A stretch of 64,000 bases of DNA, taken from positions 143,481,934-143,545,933 of the forward strand of contig CM035806.1 in assembly GCA_020466095.1 (NCBI GenBank), in the 5' to 3' direction. The translations under genes and the position numbers were made by a program. Source of the DNA: Chlorops oryzae. Lineage: Eukaryota; Arthropoda; Insecta; Diptera; Chloropidae. Numbering within the stretch: the stretch's first letter is position 1; every line of letters begins with the position of its first letter. The notes under the pieces are model-generated. The model was not told the DNA's origin and ran no database searches. It saw nothing but the letters and a program-made list of their open reading frames with translations. This document shows positions 22,780 to 32,023 of the stretch, one piece after another.

Positions 22780-23301
22780 AGGTGAGATGACACTACGTGT
22801 GCAATTCACATATAATTGCTCAAAAAAATGTGTGACACATCTGAAACAAATAAAATTTGAAGCACATTTATTTGCTCAGGGTATTACACTACGTGTGCAA
22901 TTCACATATAATTGCTCAAAAAAATTTGTGACACATCTGAAAAACAATTGCACACATAACATTTTCTCGCACAATATATGGACAAATCACACATTTTGAT
23001 TGCGCAATGTTACTAGGTTTCGTTTTTAAAAGAATTCAATGAAAATAATGTCAAACTTTAGAGATTTCAGCAGATTGTACTGTATGAGGAAACAGTTTCA
23101 CGTGTACATATTTTTACAAAATGTTTGTGCAGTTGAAATGTGGGTTGATTACATTACGTGTGCAACGCACACATTTTATTTGTAAAATATTGTAAGAATT
23201 ATTTTGAGCAAACAAATTATTCGTCGATTTCATTACGTGTGCAATGTTTATGACGTCAGTGAGCAAATATTCGTGCATTGCACACGTAGTGTCATCTCAC
23301 C
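22780..23301. mobile_element. TIR element flanked by TTAA
   Basis: Left end ggtgagatgacactacgtgt (from 22781) and right end acacgtagtgtcatctcacc (to 23301) are reverse complements over at least 20 bp, with TTAA directly outside on both sides (one extra A on the left). Inside, a segment of about 57 bp starting at cactacgtgtgcaattcaca is repeated directly (about 22791 and 22887). No transposase frame is present, so it would be non-autonomous. A TTAA target is typical of piggyBac-like elements, but the ends do not look like classical piggyBac. Confidence 0.75.
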
Positions 23302-24138
23302 TTAAGAACAATTGTAACAGTTTAGTAAGTTAAGAAATTATTGTAAGCAAGAAAAGAGCTTCTTAGCTCTAAAAACAATTTTTTAAAAATTCAAAAAATA
23401 AAATAACTTTCTAACTTACATACATATATCGTCGGCTTAAAGTGTAAACCTGCTAAGTCCACTTTTGACCGATTCCGACTTTTCGATGTCATTCGAAAGA
23501 AAAAAAGCACACTGCATCGTCAGGCAAAACAATCTTTTTTAATTTCAAATTCTAAATGCGGAGAAATTGGTTATGAGTAAAACTGCTGCGTCCAACTTTG
23601 GTCAAAGTTCACAGCTAACACCAACAAGTGACTCCAAGTAGACTTTGTATGGTGCACAGAATCGAATTTAGAACAGACTTCATATAGGAACAAAATAAAC
23701 CATCCATATTTTGGGTCTCCTTCCCTACTTTGCAGTCTTGAAAAAAAAGTGTTTTTTGTTTACCTTGTAAAGTTTTGAAATTGTTAGTTAGCAGGTTTAC
23801 ACTTTAAGCCGACGATATCCTTTTTGAAAGGCGATTTTCGCTGCAGACCGATTTGCTAAATTATCATTGAAGGAAACATCATAAGAAACACGAAAACGTT
23901 TTTTTATTTGTATTTAACATATTTTTTTTTAAGATTGATGCTTGGAAAGAAGTACTTCACGTAAATCCATGATTAGGGCTCGGAAAGAATGGCCTATCAA
24001 TGACGAAATTGCATTAAAAACGACGAAGAAATGCCGCTAAGGTGTTCAAATTAATGAATCTGAAATATGTTCTCAAAATCTTTGACTAATGCCGAGAAAT
24101 CATTTCAAATACACAATAATTTCGGTCCATTTTATGGA
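23302..24138. repeat. Dispersed repeat B, copy 1
   Basis: Begins ttaagaacaattgtaacag and matches 26839-28500 on both sides of an inserted element. The shared parts are 23303-23429 and 23815-24138, about 450 bp in total. It is interrupted after tacatacatatat by a 385-bp TIR element. It is followed without a gap by repeat A copy 2. No coding capacity is seen. Confidence 0.88.
23430..23814. mobile_element. 385-bp TIR element at the ATAT site of repeat B copy 1
   Basis: Ends are cgtcggcttaaagtgtaaac (left, 23430) and its complement (right, to 23814), with the TIR continuing about 27 bp to cctgctaa. Flanking bases are ATAT on both sides (23426-23429 and 23815-23818), a 4-bp target duplication. 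No open frame, so it is a MITE. The inner part of its end, cctgctaagtccacttttg, resembles the end of the element at 26967-28170 (cctgatttgtccactttcg), so the two families look related. Confidence 0.85.
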
Positions 24139-24530
24139 TGTTTTTTGAACTTTTTATAACGGTTTTGTGAATTCAAAAACTCGCCACAAATCAATGTGCC
24201 CTGAATAAAAATTTCAATTTAGTAATGACACAAACCAATTCGATAATAGTTCAGACGCAAACTGTTGGTGTAGAGATATAGCTCAGACAACACCTGGTTT
24301 GTCCAAGACGCAAACTTTTGCTATAAAGGCATAGCTCAGACACAAACTGATTTGGTCAAGACGCAAACTTTTGATATATAAACCTAGTTTGTGTCTGGAC
24401 TAGATATATGTCAAAAGTTTGCGTCTAGACTAGATCTCTATACAAAAACTTTGTGTCTGGACTAGATCTATATACCAAAAAGTTTGTGTCTGGACTAGAT
24501 CTATATACTAAAAGTTTGGGAATATATATA

Positions 24531-25022
24531 CAGTGGGGTCTCGTTATAAGTCGCCTCGTTATACGTCGATTCGCACTTACGTCACGTATCAATTAACACC
24601 CTGATTCGCTATACGTCGCAAATGATTCGCAATTACGTCTAAAAGTTTTGGGGGAACATTTTTTTCGTCTTTTGCGCCCCTAAGTGCCATCTCCAATGAC
24701 GCGTCAGGTGCGTTCCGTCAATTGAGCCAAGCACATGCAAGCATATGCAAGCAGCTCAAATCCACTGCGTTGTTGTGGACGCAGCGTAAAACATTCTGCA
24801 TCCGACGAATAATTGGAAATCAGACATTAGAGCAGTGATGCCAGTTGTAGGGAAATTTTATTTAATTGATTTGAAAAAATGTGTGTATAAATTTTTGAGC
24901 TTTGAGGAACCAATTAGAAATTATTTCATACAATCATATGAAGAAAACTGATTCGTTATAAGTCGATTCGCTATACGTCGATTTTTTAGGAACGAGAAAC
25001 GACTTATAACGAGACCCCACTG
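24531..25022. mobile_element. pogo/Tigger-like MITE with TA duplication
   Basis: A 492-bp element with perfect 23-bp TIRs beginning cagtggggtctcgttataag, flanked by TA (24529-24530, 25023-25024). CAGT-initiated ends followed by a cTCGTTATAA phrase and a TA target are characteristic of pogo/Tigger elements. Subterminal repeats of ttcgctatacgtcg and attcgcacttacgtc lie inside both ends. No transposase. The uninterrupted target is seen in repeat A copy 1 at about 22417-22431. Confidence 0.9.
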
Positions 25023-25129
25023 TATACGAAAATACATCCGAGAGATATATAAATCCTATGGATGTTATATTTTTGTTTTATGTAGATTGATTTGATATGT
25101 GTATTGATTTGTAGAATTCAAAACAATAT

Positions 25130-25305
25130 TTAAAAGGCTTTGAGAACAACAAAAATTTTCAGACGTTCAGACGTTTCTTGTGCCCCAGGTTCAGAGCATC
25201 TTCTGCACCCGTCGGAGTCCGCCAGATTAAGCTTAAGGGCGTTGGCGCGAAGAAGACTGTGGCCGGTTATAATACCTAGAATTGATCTACACCCTGTACG
25301 AGAAA
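25130..25305 (-). pseudogene. LINE ORF2 C-terminal fragment, second copy
   Basis: Same LINE tail as 22530-22705, with a few substitutions (for example ALKLNLADSDGCRRC retained). The frame continues beyond the hAT-type MITE at 25464, showing that the MITE landed inside LINE sequence. It is a dead fragment of a jockey/R1-type element. Confidence 0.65.
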
Positions 25306-25463
25306 CAGTGCCGTAGCAACCATAGGGGCAAGAGGGGGCTTTGCCACCCCCCCACGCATTTTTGTTTTTGCCCATTAATAAAATTGAAAAAATAATTTTG
25401 CCCCCCCACGCAAATTGGAAAAATAATTTGCCCCTCACGCAAAACAGAATTGCTACGGCACTG
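25306..25463. mobile_element. hAT-type MITE with 8-bp target duplication
   Basis: 158 bp, ends CAGTGCCGTAGCA and TGCTACGGCACTG (13-bp TIRs), with the perfect 8-bp duplication acgagaaa on either side (25298-25305 and 25464-25471). An 8-bp duplication and CA...TG ends are the signature of the hAT superfamily. The interior is made of gccccccacgc and aaaaataatt repeats. Confidence 0.92.
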
Positions 25464-25694
25464 ACGAGAAAGTGTAAGAATAAATCACAAGACGTACATT
25501 TCTAAAGAAATAGGTTCCAGTAAGCCTTTGCCCGCAATATTACAACCAAATTCAAATCAAACTATAGCAGAGGAAATACTGAGTTTAGAAATGAGGAAAA
25601 AGTTGCATTTAAGCAATGCAAAATACATCGAAATACTTCGAGCCAAGCTGCAATAGCAACTAACTTTGGAATATCAGGCTCTATTTTGTTAATA

Positions 25695-26327
25695 CACAGA
25701 GAAAAAAATCAACCAGAAAACTGGTTAATTCAAAAGGAAAAACATACAAAACGGCTTCAACAAGGAATATTTTTAATTTTAACAATTTTTCTTGTTGAAA
25801 AAATAAAAAAATTTCCTTTTGAATCAACCATATTTCAGGTTGAATTGAAATGATAATTTTCAAAAATCGATTTAAATTTAAATTGTTGAACCAACCACGG
25901 ACATAGTTGAAATGACAAGATATTTTTTTAAAAAATTCAAAAAAAAATACCTATACAAGAAGAAATGTCAAAAAAAATTTAATTAACGTTCAAAGCAAAT
26001 GGCCATAGAGCACTCTGCTGAACATGACCCAAAAAATAGCCATCGGATGGACTTCATCCGATTTCGTCACTCCGTTTTGGTGACTGCTTTCGCAATGCTT
26101 AAAAAGTTCTAAGATGAATACATATCTTATATGTCTTATTTTATAAAACAAATGAGAATTATACCGAACGAAAAGAAATGTAATTAAACATATTTCCTTT
26201 CAATTCAACCAAAAATGTTGTTCACTCAACCATTTTTCTTTTGAAATTTTTGTTCTGCTCGAAAATCGAAAGGACTGTGAATAACAATGCGCCCTTTTAA
26301 AAAAATCATGGTTACGTTCGCTCAGTG
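25695..26327. mobile_element. MITE with CACWGAG ends and TA duplication, copy 2
   Basis: 633 bp, from cacagagaaaaaaatcaacc to ggttacgttcgctcagtg, flanked by TA. The left 170 bp and the right end match the shorter element at 20801-21085; the middle is an additional 300-odd bp. Self-complementary segments such as aattcaaaaggaaaaacata and ttttccttttgaat allow folding. It has no convincing coding sequence: the minus-strand frame at 25681-25863 lies inside repetitive sequence. Confidence 0.75.
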
Positions 26328-26550
26328 TACTTTCCGCAGCCTTAGTAATCGGTTTATGAAGTTAAAAAAAACCAGGCAACAAAATCAGATTCAATCGTTA
26401 CACACAACATAACAATATCACCAGAACTTCCAGCACCCAACGTAGTTACAATAGAACCAACACCTCCGAAAGCAGCTCGAGTAACCGAAATTCCTCTTTA
26501 CTGATTCCAAAAGTCAAATAGACGAGGACGTCTGTTTTTGAAGATGGAGG

Positions 26551-26755
26551 AGTTAACATGAATAAATAATTCCTTTTCTTATAATTTTGCAACTTCGATT
26601 CTGCTGAAAGTCCAAAAATGAAGCAGAACCGAAGCTAGATATTTAAGCTTACAATAAGATTTTTAGTCAGTAAGAAATCGACAGTGAGCGACAAAGCACT
26701 CAATTTTAAATAAATATATATTCATTTTTGATTTTATCCCTATCTAGTTAATTCG
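26551..26755 (+). repeat. Errantivirus-type 3' LTR remnant
   Basis: A purine tract, gaagatggagg, is followed by AGTTAAC, the usual start of gypsy/errantivirus LTRs. About 200 bp later the sequence reads ctatctagttaattcgcg. Inside is a hairpin, cttcgattctgct...agcagaaccgaag (26593-26634), that recurs in the LTR at 39107-39730, so both belong to one family. Upstream (26360-26545) is a proline-rich coding-like stretch, possibly the end of an env frame. The right boundary is uncertain. Confidence 0.6.
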
Positions 26756-26966
26756 CGCGACCTTGTCCCAATCGGATATTTTGGCACATGCCGAAATACA
26801 CTGAAACAGAAATTGCAAGCGAAATCAAAAGCTTTCACATAAGAACAATTGTAACAGTTTAGTAAGTTAAGATATTATTGTAAACAAGAAAAGAGCTTCT
26901 TAGCTTTAAAAACAATTTTTTTAAAATTCAAAAAATAAAATAACTTTCTAACTTACATACATATAT

Positions 26967-28170
26967 GAGGAGGTAAAAAGCAAAACCTGATTTGTCACAA
27001 AACAACATGGACGTATCCAGAATTTCAGTTAGGGAGGGGCAAGATACAAAAAGTTTATTCTATATGTATGGTAGGAACTTTTGCGTATGTTCCTATGTGT
27101 TGCCACATGTACGCATAGGATTCCTTCTATCTTCAGAAAAACGATTTTGGCATCATTTCTTGATGCTCTTGGAAAACTCTTTTGCGGTGTATACTGAGCA
27201 GAAACTAATTAGACACCACAAAATTTATTATCTGCTTATTTAATTCATTCGGTTAATTTATACGCGAGAAAGATTTTAAAATTATTGGAAAATGCAAAGT
27301 GATGATGATCAGGATGCTCAGAAGTGGGAACTATTAACAACAGGTTGGTACAGTGCATATACTTGGAAAAGATTGGATACTTTTGGATACAAAGTCATTA
27401 AGTGAACTGTACAAGGATCTGCCAATGTTAAGCGAGATGAAAAAGATACACCTAAAACCTGGTCTTGTAAAGGGATCCAAGTATTACAATTTTGAGGAAG
27501 AATCTGAAGCTTACATAAACCTGGTGAAGCGAGGACTAAAAAAGCAACGTATACGACAATTTAAATTGAAAGAACTGCAATTAAGTCGTAAAATGACTAA
27601 AGACAAGAAAGATGATGTGAACAAACTATTACAATCTATGTTTGGAGAGTGGCAGAACCTTGATGAAAGCACTTTTGGATGGCACAAGCAGATTTTATTT
27701 GACACCCACTGTTATTGCCCAAACTGAAGCTGAAAATATGTGTGATTTTCTTGATTTTGAAATAGCTGTACGCATTTAATAATATTTTAACCTAAATAAA
27801 ATAATAATTTTCTAAATTTCATGAATTTCATTGTTCTTTTAACACAAACTTATACAGTTTCATACTAAGCATTCCTTTTACGTTTGGAACAAAACATGAT
27901 TAGTCCATCTCATGTTTATGCATAAAGTGTTTTGTCCAAAATATCCGTGCAAAACGTGATTTTTCCAAATTAAAATCGCAAATATATTAAATAATTTGTA
28001 AATATAACTATTACAAGAAACTTAAAAATTGTTTTGGATATCTACATACTTTATAATTAACATCCATTGTTTCAGATATAGGTATGTCGTCTGAAAAATA
28101 TTTTACTTATTTATCTCGAGCTTGAATATCGAAAGTGGACAAATCAGGCATCATTGCTTTTTACCTCCTC
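26967..28170. mobile_element. 1.2-kb TIR transposon at the ATAT site of repeat B copy 2
   Basis: Ends gaggaggtaaaaagc (26967) and gctttttacctcctc (to 28170), with a 4-bp duplication ATAT (26963-26966, 28171-28174). The TIR homology continues imperfectly through cctgatttgtc. The motif aaaacNtgattNNtcc recurs inside (26982, 27891, 27951), as expected for repeated transposase-binding sites. It holds one 124-codon frame (27353-27727) and a smaller one at 26992-27243, neither recognised. A 4-bp AT-rich target is compatible with the Sola superfamily, but that assignment is only a guess. Confidence 0.8.
27353..27727 (+). CDS. Unrecognised ORF inside the 1.2-kb TIR transposon
   Basis: 124 codons, lysine-rich (basic in the middle: KRGLKKQRIRQFKLKEL), with tryptophans near both ends and a terminal HCYCPN. 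No catalytic DDE/DDD triad can be assigned in so short a frame and no domain is recognised. Because it lies centrally between the transposon's inverted ends, it may be a remnant of that element's transposase or an accessory DNA-binding protein. The first ATG in frame is used as start. Absence of introns is assumed; a spliced longer product cannot be excluded. Confidence 0.4.
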   Translation: MHILGKDWILLDTKSLSELYKDLPMLSEMKKIHLKPGLVKGSKYYNFEEESEAYINLVKRGLKKQRIRQFKLKELQLSRKMTKDKKDDVNKLLQSMFGEWQNLDESTFGWHKQILFDTHCYCPN

Positions 28171-28500
28171 ATATCCTTTTTGAAAGGCGATTTTCGCTGC
28201 TGACCGATTTATTAAATTATCATTGAAGGAAACATCATAAGAAACACGAAAACGTTTTTTTATTTGTATTTAACATATTTTTTTTTTTGGAAGATTGATG
28301 CTTGGAAAGAAGTAATTCACGTAAATCCATGATAAGGGCTCGGAAAAAATGGCCTATCAATGACGAAATTGCATTAAAAACGACGAAGAAATGCCGTTAA
28401 GGTGTTCAAATTAATGAATCTGAAATATGTTCTCAAAATCTTAGATTAATGCCGAGAAATCATTTCAAATACACAATAATTTCGGTCCATTTTATGGATG

Positions 28501-29279
28501 TTTTCTCTCATTGAATTTTTAATTGCAATGGCTACGAAGAAATCCCTCGAAAAATAAAATATTTTTAATGATTTTTAAGCTATAACACAAAGACCTTAAG
28601 AGCATTTTTCAAAGGAATAAGCTTGGAGACTTAGCCAGGATTTTTTCTTTGGGCTTTACTCATTTTTCGTCATTTTTCAGGCGTTTTTTCCCGATCCCTA
28701 TCCATGATATTTTAAGAGAAGTCCACATTTTGTAATACTCTTCATTAAATTCACATTAAACAAGTCCAGAACGAGTAAAATATTTTTGAACGATTTTGTC
28801 GTTTACAAAGACTGTTAATTTTTTTTAAATATTCAAATTTTGTCTGGTTGTATGTAAAAGATTCATCAACACAAAAGACTTTAGGTTTCTATCATCACAC
28901 GCTCAATTTATCAAATTCCAACCATCCCAACATTGGCAAAACTTAACACTTAACATAGCACGTAGCGTTATTATAAACTAAGCATTCCAAAACTTACAAT
29001 AGGAAAAATTTTGTGATTAAATATTTGGTTAACTACTAGAAACAGTAACTGCTTTTGATATGTATTCGTTTCAAGTTCAAGAGGTTGTTTTGTCTAACAT
29101 AGTTCTATGCTCAACATTATGGGTTGAGTCTTTTTTTTTATAAACATATATATTATTCATCTTAAATTAATTAGACCTAATTGTAAAATTCATAGCCAAT
29201 ATTACCAAAAAAAAAATAAAGAATTTAAATAATAATTTTAATAAATTTAAAATTAAAATTAAAACCAACAACTGATTCC
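28501..29279. other. AT-rich DNA, no feature recognised
   Basis: No open frame above 60 codons, no recognisable repeat or RNA gene. Composition becomes extremely AT-rich near 29140-29280, just before the LINE fragment. Confidence 0.4.
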
Positions 29280-30480
29280 TTTTATTTTAACGGGCAAAAG
29301 CTAGAGCAAGTGAAATCATACAACTATCTAGGAGTCACCATCTCTAGTTCTTCACTCGGAAAATGTGCGTCTGAAACTGCGATAAAAAAAAGGGTACGTG
29401 GCATTGAGCTCTACCCTAAATATATTGAGAGCCTGTAAAGCTGAATCCTGGGAAGGAATGGTGCATGTGTTTGACACTGTTGTCTCGTCCTCTCTCTTGT
29501 ATTCAGTGCAAGCCTGGGGCTTGAGATATTCAGACCAACTAGAGAGTGTACAAACTTCATTTTACAAAAAATTATTCGCTTTGCCCAAAGCAACATCTAA
29601 TGCTCATTTACGCCTCGAATTAGGAATACGGAAACTATCCTACAAAATATTTAAGCGAACATGGGGCTGCTTCACAAGAATTCTGTGTATGAGTTCTGAT
29701 CGCTTGCCAAAAATTTGCCTAAAACGTCTAATACACCTTCATTGTAATAATCTTACAACGCCTAAATACAACTGGGTCTCTCAGTTTAACCAGTTTCTGG
29801 TGAAAATCCGCTTGTCACATTTTTTGGAGTGCTCGGATGTAGAAGAATGGAAAGCTGTGGAGCGCTTGGCTTTTGAGAGATATGACCGTCATCTAAAGTT
29901 TAAAGATATTTTAAGTTGTCATAACGCAAGATACATGAACTGTCAAATATTAAGATTATTACAAATTACATTGCCCATAACAATAACTTTTTCGCTTCCA
30001 AAATAATAATTCAACTAAGATTATCTTCAAAGGATAATCTACGTTTCTGCCTAAAAGGCATAGTATATAAAATAAATCAAGCTGATCTATGCATGCTCTG
30101 TAACATGTACAAACGTGAAACACTGGAACACTTAATGGCGGCATGCCTTCTATATTGCGCAATAAAAACTCAATTCATAAGCCACCTCTTAAGACATGTC
30201 AGCTCCCTTAATTCAAGCCCTCTCTCTATTATTAATTATACTGATAAGCATTCCTGTGATTTACTCCTTCATAGTTAACTGTCTGAAACTGAGATCTAGT
30301 CTGTTAAATGAATAATTTGAATAAGGAGAATATACTAGCAAATTTAGATTCGAATTCAGTAAAAAAAAAACAAAAAAAAAACAAAAAAAATTTTTCCAAT
30401 TTTGAACTCCACTGCTAAAAACCTATTTGTTAAGAGCAGTTAATAAATGAATGAATGAAATAAACTGCAAATAAAAAACA
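29280..30480 (+). pseudogene. 5'-truncated LINE: reverse transcriptase C-terminus and zinc finger
   Basis: Starts within the RT thumb region: the frame reads ...VKSYNYLGVTISS, the conserved YLGV motif of non-LTR reverse transcriptases. A frameshift near 29395 leads to the main frame (29398-30006), which contains the typical VQTSFYKKLFALP and LRLELGIRKL segments. A further frame (30027-30278) holds a CMLCNMYKRETLEHLMAAC finger (CCHC type, CX2C-X8-HX4C), as in I/jockey-like LINE tails. The 3' end is an aataaatgaatgaatgaaa run and poly-A-rich sequence. It is dead because of the 5' truncation and at least two frame breaks. Confidence 0.8.
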
Positions 30481-31798
30481 AAAAAAAAAAAATTAAAATA
30501 AACAAATAAAGTTCTTTAAATATAGAAAAATACGGTGGAATCGTTCACCGTTAGGATTGGTAGCACATCTCACGGCTAAGGCAGTCCACTCATTAGGATA
30601 CTCAAATACAACGAAACCGAAATTCAACCAAAGAAAAACCTATGTTCGCACACGTTACGACCCAAATGAAACTAAACTCAAACCATTTATCAGCTGACTT
30701 TCCCGATCTCGAGCGACTCAAGTGATTCGTTTAACTTGTAGTTCTAAATACATTCATATATTTCCAATTCTTGAACATTGCCCTGCAGTAATGAGCCGGT
30801 CAATTTCCTAAGAAGGACTGGTCTTTCTGACCGGTCCAAATCCTACCGGTTATATTATAGCAGTTCGCTCCATCGAATTCGGCTAACCGGCGGTTGGTAA
30901 TAAACGGGTTGGTTCAAGGGTAGTCTATAAATGACACTTTCATTAGCTTGGAATATATATAAGAAATTAGGTTTTTATTTTCCTCATTTGACTATCCTAA
31001 AACCAAACAGAATTACGACAATTGACCCAAAAAAACTGACCTACGGTCAGCCGTTTTGCGGACTAGTCCCTCCCTTAAGACAGGCCCATGTTAAAAAGGT
31101 CAGTTGAATACATTAGAAGTGTATTTATGAAGGGACTAGTACTGGTAATATGAAGGACTAACCGAAGGCTACACTTTTTTTAGTCTATATTACTTCAGGG
31201 TAGCTATCTGTTGGCTCATCCATTTGAAAAACAAAACTGACAATATGTTTTTTTCGGTTTCTTTTTGGTTCCATAGTGAGCGGAGTGCCTAACTGAATTA
31301 TTATATAGTAGTATCCCGGAAAAGCTAAACAATTTGTCCTTCGGGTCTTAAACTTTTATGTCAGACCCAAATGGTAAGAACCAAAAGGGGATTTTTATTT
31401 TCAAAGTTTTTTAAATACCTCTATGGTAATATTGGCTCCTAGACTGAGTATCGTCTGTTAAATAAGCAACTATTCATTTAGTTAACTAAGTGATAGCAAC
31501 TTAATTGATTTGATACCAAGTAAGTTCTGATTTATAATTAATTTTTAACTAGGTTTGAAGGCAGAATAGCTCATTGCCTCATATTCAACACTTATATATG
31601 TATAAACTGATGTGAACAATCGTATTTCTCTTGTTATTGAAGCAGTGGGATTCATCATTTTCAGCATCGTTTTTACAATTCGATTTATAATAAATTTTCA
31701 ACTCTTTACTGAATTTAAAAAAAATATATTTCTTCAAATTATATGAAATTAAGATTCAGAACTTTCAGCACTCCTGTAAAAAATTCTTAAATTATTCA
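30481..31798. other. Intergenic DNA, no feature recognised
   Basis: Begins with the poly-A tail region of the LINE. No long frame is present. Small repeated phrases with ccggt and gactggt occur near 30790-31080 but do not resolve into a defined repeat. Confidence 0.4.
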
Positions 31799-32023
31799 CA
31801 GGTGTCACAGAATCTGATAGCTGTCGGAATCGGAATTAAAGCCGTTCGAAATTTCATACAGAATTTACAAATTTTGTTGTTTTTGGTTTTGAATCGGAAC
31901 CATTATCGGTTCTTAATTGCACAGAATCCTATTTTATCCGGCTGTCTATGACATACATATATATGAAAATTCAGTCGAACAAAATTCCAATTCCGACAGC
32001 TATCGGATTCTGTGACACCCCTG
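31799..32023. mobile_element. Short TIR element (CAGGGGTGTCAC ends)
   Basis: Left end caggtgtcacagaatctgat and right end complement caggggtgtcacagaatccg; the TIR similarity extends about 37 bp to ctgtcggaat and the following ggaatt. Total about 225 bp, non-coding. CAGGGGTG-type ends recall hAT elements, but the 8-bp flanks (attattca and attgagga) do not match, so an hAT duplication is not confirmed. Confidence 0.65.

Larger units (their letters stand above)
24141..25490. repeat. Dispersed repeat A, copy 2
   Basis: Second copy of repeat A, from ttttttgaactttttataac. It carries the palindromic minisatellite (24235-24512), a pogo-like MITE (24531-25022), the LINE tail fragment (25130-25305), a complete hAT-type MITE (25306-25463) and a little more LINE sequence. 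Removing the pogo-like MITE and one TA restores collinearity with copy 1. Confidence 0.88.
26839..28500. repeat. Dispersed repeat B, copy 2
   Basis: Matches repeat B copy 1 from taagaacaattgtaacag through to catttttatgg-type sequence ending ttttatggatg, interrupted after tacatacatatat by a 1204-bp TIR transposon. After 28500 the two copies diverge: copy 1 runs into repeat A, copy 2 into unrelated AT-rich DNA. Confidence 0.88.
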
